The position numbers and the translations under genes were made by a program. Under the pieces are notes generated by a model. The model saw only the letters and a program-made list of their open reading frames with translations. It made no database searches and was not told where the DNA came from. A DNA stretch of 64,000 nucleotides. Origin: Golubevia sp. BC0850 (taxonomy: Eukaryota > Basidiomycota > Exobasidiomycetes > Golubeviales > Golubeviaceae). Position 1 is the first letter of the stretch, and every line of letters begins with the position of its first letter. This document shows positions 1-9,572 of this stretch, in pieces. The stretch covers positions 1 through 64,000 of the forward strand of contig JAAVVG010000008.1 in assembly GCA_012976225.1 (NCBI GenBank), in the 5' to 3' direction.

Positions 1-112
1 CCCTAACCCTAACCCTAACCCTAACCCTAACCCTAACCCTAACCCTAACCCTAACCCTAACCCTAACCCTAACCCTAACCCTAACCCTAACCCTAACCCT
101 AACCCTAACCCC
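1..112. repeat. Telomere, (CCCTAA)18
   Basis: Eighteen uninterrupted CCCTAA units fill 1-108, followed by CCCC and then unique sequence. Read outward this is the TTAGGG-type telomere common in filamentous fungi and many basidiomycetes. The C-rich strand at the left edge marks the physical chromosome end. The array is short for a native telomere, so the assembly probably captured only part of it. Confidence 0.97.
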
Positions 113-309
113 GTAAGAGAGCTGAGATGACATGGAGGTGATTTCCTGATTGTAGAGATAAGCATTAGTGGACAGAGTGGGTTTACAAGGGGAAAGGGAT
201 GAAAGGAAAGGAAGGAGGAACATGAGCCAGAAGAAATTTGAAGGATGAAAGAGAGGGTAAGAGGGGTTGCTGCAGGCTCTGTGACTCTCGTCCCATCACA
301 AAGAGGGAC

Positions 310-893
310 ACCTTCTTTCCCAAAAGACTACCAGGTGAAATGCATACGTCTTGCTATTGTTGCACACGGCAGCCTGAGAGCGAAACTACCTATCGGAGTC
401 GCTGGGGGAGCAGTTAACTTCTCAAACTCACCTGTTCAGACATCAAATCATCGAGCCCACAGTCAATGACGACTCTACAATCCTTCTCTATCACCTTCTG
501 TTTTAATTTCGATTTACCATTCGTAGATCCACTTCCAGCTTGAGTTGAGACCTCGGTCTTCCAGCTGCTTCTTTCTCCACTTCTCCATCACTATCCTCCT
601 TCCCATCTCCTCCATCATCTCCCTCAAGTTCTACCTCTCCATGCTTCTTGACCCCTTTCGTTCTCAGAAGGGCCTTCTTTTCCTTTCTACGTTCTCTTTC
701 CTTTCTCTTTCGGTCCGCTTTGCCTTCTAGCCATTGCTCCTTCTTGAACTGTCTTTTGATTGAAGATTTGGTTTGACCGGGTTGGAATGGAAGAGATGCG
801 TAGGGTGATTTCTCTGAGAACAGAGGTTTGACAGTCGAAGATGAACCTTCAGAACTTATATCGATGATCGAAGTTGCGTTTTGGTTGGGAGGA
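310..893 (-). pseudogene. TRM10: TRM10-like tRNA m1G9 methyltransferase, 3'-truncated at the telomere
   Basis: On the minus strand 520-893 encodes a Lys/Arg-rich stretch with SIKRQFKKEQWLEGKADRK, the usual N-terminal signature of Trm10. An acidic linker follows. After a short intron, 430-495 encodes VVIDCGLDDLMSEQ, matching the first beta-strand of the SPOUT domain (yeast has IIVDCSFDELMNDKE). A third piece at about 320-385 resembles the next helix and then reaches a stop. The remaining SPOUT fold, around 200 residues including the SAM-binding knot, would need about 600 bp, but only about 300 bp separate this point from the telomere. The first exon with the start codon was not located. The gene is transcribed toward the telomere, and an intact copy probably exists elsewhere. 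Confidence 0.7.
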
Positions 894-1339
894 GATTGAG
901 GGATTGCTCATTGGTTGCTTTGACAAAGGGCGTGAGAGCGGAAGAGCCGTGAGAATCAGAGAGAAGTTGGACAAAAAACAAGCTCGAGGCCCTTTTGAAT
1001 ACTGTAAGCTTCTCTTGGAGAATGAACTTTGCTTCACAACTCAATATCGCATCGTAGCTCATGGATTATCATATTCATCATATAAAGTAAGTGCTTCCGT
1101 GTATGGCTACCTATGGTTACAACATGAGAGGTGGTTTATCAAATTTACAGTAAGGTCGAGAAAGAAATGCAAGGTGGCAGCTAGTTCATCGTTCATAAAT
1201 GGTATCTGAGTTTTCTGAGCAGGCAAATAAAGACTGAGCTGACGTGGGTTTAACTGGGCCAGGAGGTTGATCTTGAAAAAGGCGTGAAAGAACGTAGAAG
1301 AGAAGAGGGGGCCGTGAGCGTCGAGAGTGCTGGGGAGCC
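894..1339. other. Intergenic, subtelomeric
   Basis: No convincing coding sequence. Any 5' exon of the TRM10 remnant would lie here; an ATG near 1062 on the minus strand is a weak candidate. The 3' side borders the end of the aquaporin gene. Confidence 0.4.
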
Positions 1340-2706
1340 TCAACCCACAGTGGCACCCTTCGTCTCCTCATTATCACCGTTGACGTATTGGGCTTCAAGA
1401 TCTTCTTCCAGAACTTCAGGATGATTCTCGGAGGAGCCTTTCCCACGGCCTGGAAGATGAACTTTTTGTCGCATGACCTTTCTGATTTGTGGACGTGGAG
1501 CCTCTACTTCCCAGTCTTTGTGACCGGCAAGTCTCTTGTAGATACGAATGTGAACAGGTCGAAGACCGATGACTTCTTTGTCGGAATCTTGATCTAGGAC
1601 AGCGGATTGATATTTGACGGCTTTGAGCACCTCGTAGTAGGCCACTGCCAGGAACCCACCGAGCAAAGGCGCTATCCCTGTCAAGTTGAAGAGAAAGAAG
1701 GCAAGCTCATTACATTAGCCTTAAGCTCTGATGTACGGACTCAGTACGTTGACATGACCGCGACACTCACAGTATATTTCGTGGTGGGGTGGGAACTTTC
1801 CCCCCACAACCGCAGGTCCAAAAGATCTTGCAGGGTTCATCCCACACCCTGTCCAGGCGGCTAAAATCAAATGACAGGCGAATAGAGTTAGTCCGATACC
1901 GACAGGGGCAAGGTAAGTAGCCCGATGTTTCTCGACAGCTGCGGACAAATGAAGGCAAGGCGGGGGTGGAGTGTGAGCAAAGAAACTTTCTAGGGGCCAT
2001 GTTGGCTGGTGGCGGAAACACTCACCTAGCATAAGAACCGAGAATACAAGTACGCTAGTGGCCAGTAGCTCGAGGAAGAATCCTTGAGTGTACGTTATGC
2101 CTCCAGATAGAGTGGTGTTGACAGAGTCCACATCTCCCGAGCCTGACGGAAGGAGACCGAGAACGAGCGCAGAAGCAACGATCCCGCCGACGATTTGTGC
2201 GATGAATAGCAGTATAGCTCTTGCTCCCGTCAAGACTCCAGTGATGTAAAGAGCAAGCGTGATTGCGGGATTGAAAAGCCCTCCGGTGATCCTATAGAAC
2301 AGCCAAGCACTATGAGTAGTAGTAATACCGTGTCGGGTTGTAAAGCAGGGGGTGGTTTGATATCAGCTGGGATCATCGATGCTATAGAAAGCATTGAAGT
2401 AATTCACTCACGTAAAAAGAAGCGACAGCCCAAAGGACGTGGCAATCATCATGATCGTCGAATTGTCAAGTGGAGCAGCGACACCTTCGACTTGACTCGC
2501 AGTTCTTCCCAGATTGGCTGTTTTGGCGGCTCCTTCAGCCTAGAACCATAAAGTAAGAGACAAACAGAAACAACATTAGTGAGGTCTTAACTACCCTTCT
2601 AGATGGCGTGGATGCAACTCACTATAAACAAAAACATGGTTGTCCCAATGAATTCCCCCAGTGTCGCCGTCGCGTGGTTCTTGACCTGTTCTCTGATGCT
2701 AGCCAT
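1340..2706 (-). CDS. Aquaporin / aquaglyceroporin (MIP family)
   Basis: Membrane channel for water or small neutral solutes. Spliced exons (first 2706-2623, second 2539-2412, third 2291-2026, then further exons to 1340) give a six-helix MIP protein. The start is MASIREQVKNHATATLGEF, the usual entry into helix 1. Both pore motifs are present: GGLFNPAITLAL in the first half-repeat and GCGMNPARSFGPAVVGG in the second. The hydrophobic segment AILLFIAQIVGGIVASALV is helix 3. The short N-terminus and asymmetric loops resemble classical fungal aquaporins more than Fps1-type regulators. The C-terminal tail is about 70 residues, charged and probably cytosolic. No break was seen. It is the first intact gene from the telomere. 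Confidence 0.88.
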
Positions 2707-4064
2707 GGTGGTTCACTCTCTTCGGTAGTAAGAGGTAGAGTTTAAAGAGAACCGGAAAGGTACAAGTTCAAAGGGTCTGTCGTTTGGAGAGAGTGGATGG
2801 GTTTGGGAGACAGAAAGTGAAAATTGGACAGAACACTCTGGCTGCTCTTTGCTGAATTCCGTCCACCTGCAACTCGATCATTTCACAAATTCGCCGGGTC
2901 CAAAGTGAAGATAGATCAAGGCAAGGCTTTGTTGGGTGTGGAGGTGGAAATAGTGGAGCAAGGGTCATCGTTACTTTGTATCGAAATAGGCATTCGGCGG
3001 ATCTCTGCTTGGCTCAATGGCTTAGCCCCTTCCAAGTCGACAGCCCGAGTTCCGAGAGTCGATCGACGCCACGCGCAACGTGTCCCCTCTTCCCCGCTCA
3101 CATCCTCACGGCCTCACGCCTCACATCTCACATCGGGCACAACCTCACGCCCGCCAAAACCTTGTTTGAATGTTGTGGCCAGCAGCTGCCAGCTACTTCG
3201 ATGGCCGTCCAACTATGTATCGTCCATCTTCCAATCACAGTTCGAAATCGATCTGGATGTTTTGAGACTCAATCATCCAGCGTAATACGTAGACTTCATC
3301 TTCTTCTCCCACCCCCACTTGTTAGAAAAGACCCAAAGAACCCTTTGACCTTCACAACGACCACCTCGTGGCGAAGGCCAGTCCCCCGACAACGTTTGTA
3401 TGCGGTTAGTCAATCGAATGTCGATCTATATCTAGTGACTTCTCAACGTTCCCAAAATCTTGACCGGGGAGCCTGCGCGAGCCTGAGCGCATGGTAGAGG
3501 CGCCACGTGGGCCTACCGGCGGTTTCTCTTGCTGCCCGAGTGCCTGAACCAAAGGACCTTGCGAGTTGTGGTCTCTCGTCATCGTCATGTTCTCACATCT
3601 TCTAAGTACTTTGGGTACCTCTCTTGATATAGTGTCTAATCCTTCATCTCCACAGCCTTGCTGGACGAAGAAAGAGTTCATCCGGCGAGTGGAAGATGCT
3701 GTGAGAGCGTCACCTCTTCACAGTTCACACCATGGTCACCCATGATTGGACTGTCCCTGAACTTGGGTGTGAAGCTTTTTACAAAGGGTTTCTCAGCTAT
3801 GAATTGATATTCTTCTCGCCAACCTACAGCTCTTCAGTCATTCTCTTAATTTCTGTCTTGGTTATTCAAGCTCATCTTAATTTCTGTCTTGGTTATTCAA
3901 GCTCAAAGTTGGAACTTTGAGCCTTGATGTAGGGTGCCATCAATGATCCAAAGATTGCAGCCACAACCCGCAGAAGAGTAGATAGAGAAAGATTCATCGA
4001 TTTAGATCTGCACATTGGTGATGATTTCAATGTTGGAAGTTGCTTCACCTTGCTCGTGGTAGCT
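2707..4064. other. Intergenic, 1.36 kb
   Basis: Upstream region of the aquaporin. I see no conserved protein on either strand; the longer open frames here are compositionally random. A perfect 31-bp tandem duplication lies near the distal end. Confidence 0.5.
3844..3905. repeat. Perfect tandem duplication, 31 bp x 2
   Basis: A 31-bp unit starting TCTTAATTTCTG occupies 3844-3874 and is repeated without change at 3875-3905. Identity of the copies indicates a very recent duplication in non-coding DNA. Confidence 0.95.
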
Positions 4065-5290
4065 TTAGGCTTCCGTGGCTTCTTTGCTTCTCATGTCCCA
4101 AACTGAGATACTTCGATCCATATTCCCAGTCACTAGGGTAGCAGCTCCCGAACCCAAGGAGACCAGTTGATCCATGCAGAGAAGGGTCTTGTCCGAAGAC
4201 TGTCGAGAGAAAGTAAAGGAAAAAAAACGCGGATGGAGGATCATGTAGAAGAAGAGAGGTAAACGTCAGACACATCTTTTGGAAAGCTTTTCTCTGTCTT
4301 TGGACTTTCACTTCCCCCTTCAGAAGGAACGAAGAAAGGGAAAAAAGGAGAAACTTTCCACAAAAACCAGACAAGAAGATTCCGAAAGAACCTTCTTCCT
4401 GGTCGGTAGTGAAAAGAGTGTCACGACGAAAAGGTAACTCACCTTGGACGCTTTGGCTCTACCCCCATCCTTCCAATCCCACTCCCTCACGCATCCGTCC
4501 CACCCGCTAGAGAAAGAGCTCTCCAAAAAGCTCTCCCCTCCTCTCCCGACCATCTCTCCTGGGACCTCGAGAACATGACCTTCGACACCCTTGAATTCCT
4601 ACCCGAAACGCTGTCACTCCCCTTAGTTGAATTTCAAACGTTGACCAAACTCGGTTGAACGTGCCAAACGGTCAATTGAGGCCTAGAATGAGATCTCTGA
4701 ATCTCTTGAGCTTTCTTAGAGAGGTTCTTTTTCAACTTTCTCTTTTTCATTGACCTTTCATCTTGGATCTGGATCTCGGCTTCGGATCCAGAGTCCGAGC
4801 CTAGAGGTTCTGAAGGCTGGAAATCCGGTTGGACGATCGAGGAGGAGGAGGAGGGGAGGGAGGAGCCGTCGAAAAGAGAGATGGAACCGTCCGAGGAGGA
4901 AGTCAGAAGGTAGTTGAGAGAGGGAGAAGGAGAGACGCAGATGGAAGTGATGGTGGAGTTGGACTTGGAAGGAGTTCCAGTCCAAATCAAATTGGTCTTT
5001 AATTGCTGGTCTTGAGCTTCCATGGGGTCAGGTCGATCTACCAGACCTTCGAGTTGAAAGATCCGGAGGATGCCATCCATCCCTCCAGTCACTATCCGAG
5101 AGGAAGAAGAGGAAGAGGAGGAGGGGGAGAGCCACGAGACGCAGGTCAAGGAAGGATTGGGAGAGAGGGAGTGGTTGGTGGAGAAGGTATGGAGCGGGGA
5201 GGTCGTGTTGGTGTTGGTGAAAATCCGGAAAGTGTTACGGGGGTTGATGGCGATACGAGGGGCACAGTTACGAAGGTAGAATAGGCTGGA
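4065..5290 (-). pseudogene. YTM1: YTM1-like WD40 gene remnant
   Basis: Minus-strand WD40 blades match fungal Ytm1/WDR12, a 60S biogenesis factor that binds Erb1 and Nop7. Visible pieces are RIVTGGMDGILRIF (about 5100-5060), the basic insert KKRKLKKNLSKKAQEIQ before 4690, RVSKVMF (about 4590), SSGWDGCVREWDW (about 4500), and SDKTLLCMDQL with LVTGNMDRSISVWDMRS ending at 4065. They lie in different frames: a TGA follows HVQPSLVNV near 4634 and a frame change occurs between 4590 and 4520. The N-terminal NLE domain needed for Rea1 binding is not found upstream, and the last blades are missing. The order of blades is conserved, so this is a decayed copy of one gene, not a chimera. Confidence 0.62.
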
Positions 5291-5967
5291 AGTCAACAAG
5301 AGCTGAAGATTTAGGACAGAGAACAATAGAATATCGGATGAGGAATTATTTATGTACAAATGAGTGGTGGTTTATATATGTGTTTGAGAGTCAAAAACAA
5401 AGGGGTTTTGGGAACAAAGGTTGGAACAACACAGCCCAGGATCAGAGAACAAGGGAACACAAAGAACAAGGAGACAGTTAGAGAGGAGGGAGGGGAACAA
5501 AGGGAACATATGGTCTGTGCGCAACAACGACAAGGGACAAAGGGAAAACGGTCTATGCGCTTGCCTCAGGATCACGCAGAGCTTGAGACTTGTGTAGTGT
5601 TCGACCATAGGATGATCGGGCTGCTATGATGGGCACTGTAAGAGTAGGCTGCTTCCCATGACTTGTTCTTTTTTGGCAAACATCAAAGCTTCAAACCTGA
5701 CACTCTAAAATGTTTCGGAATACCATATCGAGAATTCTATGAAATGTGATACTATTTGATAAGAGCAGAGAAGAAATTGAACGGAAGAGAGAGCCAGAGA
5801 ATATATTAAAAGTGAAAGATGAAAGCCAGATTCGGAAGCTCCAAGTATGAGAGGAGGTAGAGAACATCACTACTTTGTGATTCTTTCATCTTGAGGTCTT
5901 TTTTCCGAAGATGAGACTTGGTAGATAGATCATAGAAGAAGAAGCCTGAAGTTCTTGAAGGGATTCT
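5291..5967. other. Intergenic with degenerate GGAACAAAGG-like repeats
   Basis: Between 5398 and 5550 variants of GGGAACAAAGG recur at irregular spacing (GGGAACAAAGG, GGGAACAC, GGGAACAAAGGGAAC, GGGACAAAGGGAA). No gene is recognised. The remainder up to the zinc-finger gene is plain AT-leaning sequence. Confidence 0.45.
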
Positions 5968-6684
5968 CTATTTCACCTTCACAAAACTATCTTCTGGAGG
6001 ACAGGTTTCTTTCGGATGCTTCGATTCGTAATGATCTTTCATTGCTTTGTAGTACTGATAGGATTGAGAAGGAAAAAGGATAAAGGATAAAGGATAAAGG
6101 ATGAAGGATAAAGAGAAAGATTTTAGTTTCTTTGGTCTTGGGAAATGGAGATGGAGTTCTATCTCCCTCATCTTCCTATAATTCGTCTTCTTCTCTTCGT
6201 CTGCGTCTGCTCGGTATGAATCAACTACGAACATGGAAAAGTCGAGGCAAAACTTCTTCACATTCGCAGTAGATCCTACTGCGAGTGATTGCCTTCCTGT
6301 CCTTAACTTGCAATCTCACCCTCTGCCTCTCCTACAAAACTCCGAAGGGCATTTCATCTTCTTTGCGATCTTGTTTCAAATCAGAAAAAGCTGAAGTTCA
6401 ATCCCTCAGTCAAGTATCCCTCCTTATAAAGCAGCAATGACTGTGGACCTGTCGATTCTCCTATCACTTCCACTTCTATCCTGTCTCCCTCTTTTTCTCT
6501 TCTTTATATCGTCCCTCTGATCTATCCTGTTCCAAGTGCCAGTACTCACATGACCAGACACTTTACAGAAAGGACAAACGAACCTCAAAGCCTCAGCTTT
6601 CACAGCCAAAGAGGATTTAGCTTCCTTTGGTGCGTTCTTTGCTGCTTTGGCCTTCGCTTCAGCTTTTGCGTGCCCTCTGACCAT
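5968..6684 (-). CDS. Small C2H2 zinc-finger protein (At2g23090/ZNF706-like)
   Basis: Two exons, 6684-6550 and 6054-5968, join in phase 0 to give 73 residues. The N-terminus MVRGHAKAEAKAKAAK is the Ala/Lys-rich start typical of this eukaryotic family. One zinc finger spans the splice site: CPFC from exon 1 and HYESKH from exon 2, followed by PKETCPPED, also a family hallmark. Length agrees with the family (70-80 aa). The intron (6055-6549, 495 bp) has a GTGAGT donor and CTATCAG acceptor and is several times longer than most introns here; it contains a GGATAAA tandem tract. The molecular role of the family is poorly known. Confidence 0.85.
6069..6116. repeat. GGATAAA heptamer tandem tract
   Basis: About six to seven near-perfect GGATAAA/GGATGAA units lie inside the intron of the zinc-finger gene. 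This is a minisatellite-like slippage tract with no coding role. Confidence 0.85.
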
Positions 6685-6934
6685 TGATGATATTTAGGGG
6701 TTGATTTGAATGACTTTTGAAATGTGTAGAAGAAGAAGAAGAAAAGTGTCGTGTGCGTTGGGAGAGAGAGAGACACAGAGAGAGCAACCAACAAAGAGAC
6801 ATCTTCCAACTCAACCACACGATTAGAATCTTCCTAATCCTCGAACTCTACTCCACTCTATCTACCAAGGTCAAGGTTCAATTCAGCAGCATCGAATCTG
6901 GCAGCAGTAACAGGAAAGGATAGGATAAGCTAAC

Positions 6935-8563
6935 ATGACACCTCACGCCAAACCACCACCAGAAGAAGAAGATGCAACTCCATTCCTTCTAAGAGTTTAC
7001 TTCAAGACCGCTCCTTTCAGGCCTTTGGATGAATTTAATGCAAAGAATAGACCTGATCGGGATGAGTTTAAGATCTATGTTTGGTTAGTACACTTGTACC
7101 TATCAGCGATGATGGTTAAGAAGGAGATAGAACTCGTGGGAAAGCTCGAAGCTGTTGCCTGTAGTCCTCCTATCTGAACTCTGTGGAATCGTTTTGAGGA
7201 TCTAACGAGGTGATAGTCTTATCAGACGGGCGAGAAGGAAGGGATCTATAGAGATGGAACATCTCGTCTCTCCAGGTCTATCGATCCAAACTATCCCTTT
7301 CCAAGACTCTCACTTACCTTCTTCATCATCCTCTCTGAATTTCTCATGAATCTTCGCAGGCGAACAACTACCCTCCGACAGATTGCTCAACTGTTATCAA
7401 CCTCTCCAGTCTCAACTCCAATCCCTCACGGATCAACCTCTCTACCTGCCTTTCAAACACTCTCAGAAACCGGACCTCTATCCCCGCATGCATTCAGAGT
7501 AGTCTACTACGATCCAATCAGGAATCTATGGAAGGGAAAGGAAGTCGGAAGAGGCGTTACTAGATGTGATAAAGACGAGGGAAGGGATCTCTTAAACTCT
7601 ACAAAGAAAGAATCAGACAAGGGAAAGGGAAAGGAAAGAGAAAAAGAAAGAGATGACAAGGTCAAAGAAGAAGGCGTAGAAATGAAACCTTCAGATGACA
7701 AGTTAGACTCAGACAGAATAGATGTGGATGAGGAAATGGAACCTGAAACTACAAGTCCTCCTCCGTTTTCCAAAGATCAAGATTCGAATCTTAAATCAAA
7801 TCCTTCAGCTAGAAGATCAAATCATAGAGAAAGAACTAATCCAAATGAATACGATCCTCATTCAAATGACAGGAGTTTGGATGATATGGGTTTTAGAGAT
7901 GGAGATGTTTTGGATTGTGTAGTTTTATTACCTATTTTACCTTCTATCATCCAGCCTCAAGGTTCTTCAGGGCTTAACGTTAGAGGAACTGCTGGCCAAC
8001 TTAATAAAGGAGTTTTTGGAAATGTTCCTTCTGGACCTTCTAGTGATAGGAATCCGAGTGAGAGAGATAGTTTAGGAGGTGAACATCCTTGGGGTCCAGG
8101 TGGAAACCCTCATCATCATACCAAGTTCTTTGGAAGTTCAAGAGGAAGCGATAGGCTCGGTGACAGAGGAGGTGATAGGTTTGATAGAGGTGGGAGAGGA
8201 GGGAAACGTGGGTTTAATAATAGAGGAGGTGGGATGGGAATGGGGAGGAATGCAGATTCAGGCTGGGGCAAAAGAGGTGGAGGAATGAGTGGAGTGGAAA
8301 GAGATGGTGGTGGCAGAAATCAATGGGGTAGAAAAGGTAGAGATGAGGATTCTAGGAATGAACTTAGAGATGAAAGGGAGCGAGGTGATGGGAAGAGGAG
8401 GGAAAGAAGTAGAAGTAGGAGTAGGAGCGGAGATAGGGGTGAAGATAGGAAGAAAGACAGGCATTCGGAAGTAGATAGGGATAGAGATCAAAGGAGAGAA
8501 AGAGATAGAGAGGACAGGAAAGAGAGGTGTAGGAAAGAAAGTAGGAGTAGAAGTCCTTTGTAG
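6935..8563 (+). CDS. SAP18-like protein with RGG and RS C-terminal tail
   Basis: Two exons, 6935-7083 and 7360-8563, join in phase 2 to give 450 residues. The N-terminal part follows the SAP18 ubiquitin-like fold: PFLLRVYFKTAPFRPLDEFN, then FKIYVW|RTTTLRQIAQLL across the splice site (family: IYTW.DATLREL), a distal strand AFRVVYYDP and the closing GFRDGDVLDCVVLLP. A charged insert of about 100 residues separates the last strands. From about residue 225 the protein is disordered: first Gly/Arg-rich with RGG and RGGR motifs, then an Arg-Ser/Arg-Asp/Arg-Glu tail ending ESRSRSPL. Ordinary SAP18 is about 150 aa and acts in Sin3 deacetylase and in the ASAP/PSAP splicing-linked complexes. The RS tail points to the splicing side, which is inference. 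Confidence 0.8.
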
Positions 8564-9572
8564 TAATCGATGTTGGGGAAAATCAGAGAATCAGTATTAA
8601 AATCAATTCGAATCTGCTGTACTGACGGCTAAGGATCGATCAGTCTCACTTTGTTTTTCGTCGTCAGAGAGTTGTGTTCTCTGCTCGGAGTCGCTAAAAT
8701 CGATTTTGGGCCTCTCTTTACACTGGTCAGACCAGATCTGATTAACCCTCAGCCGAAAATAGGATCAAATCTTTAGATTTCGGGCTGACACAGATGAAGC
8801 TTCAGAAGTGGAAGGCTCTCAAGCTTTCCCCTTCCTTCTCTTCACACCCCCTCTAGCCTCTCTACATGACTCCTCAAGACGTGTTTGGAGGACAGACTTG
8901 GATTCTTTGCACCTTCGAATCGAGTTTTGTCTTTTGCCTTCCTCTTTCTAAAGGCCTTTCTGTCGCAACGTTGTCCTTTTCCTTTCAACCGTCTCATTCT
9001 TGTTCTCAAAAGGTGTTGACAGCCCTTTCAGATGCCACTGTGTCATTCCAGAATGGCTACCTAATCATTCTACCTTTCAATGAGTTTGCAATTTCTGTTT
9101 ATAATAAGGGTGTTTGAGGCCGTGAAGCGTCATGATCTTGGAAACGCTTGGACCGAAAAGCCAGAAAAGTGGGACAATGCTGACTTCAAGTCCTGGCAGG
9201 GACCTTCGAGAACTAGATGATGGAAGTATGAAAGGAGGAGCCAGGATACAAAGTATGTAGCATAAGTGTATGGCCACTCTTGCCCGAGAGGGCAAGAAAA
9301 TCAGTAGAGAACTCCATCAACTTTCAACTCTTATGTAACCCCATGCTTCCATTTCATCCCCATGGCGTCAAATCAGAATGAAGTAGATGATTTACAATTG
9401 CATGATACAAAGAGACCAATGAACCCTCCTCTTTCTTCTCTTCTTCTCCTCTCTTTTCGTGGCTTTGCCCCTTGTCCTCTTCTCCTTTCCTTCTTCAGTC
9501 ATCTGATCGTGATGCTCTCCTCTCTGCAGAAAAGAAAAAACTCTCGATTCTACCCAGCCCTTCCTACCAACT
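8564..9572. other. Convergent intergenic region, 1.0 kb
   Basis: Lies between the 3' ends of the SAP18-like gene and VPS17. No recognisable coding or RNA gene; pyrimidine-rich stretches occur at 8800-9000 and 9420-9560. Presumably both 3' UTRs lie here. Confidence 0.4.

Noticed and set aside
874-1209. Plus-strand open frame of 111 codons near the telomere
   Set aside because: It lies partly antisense to the TRM10 remnant, has no recognisable motif and no good start context.
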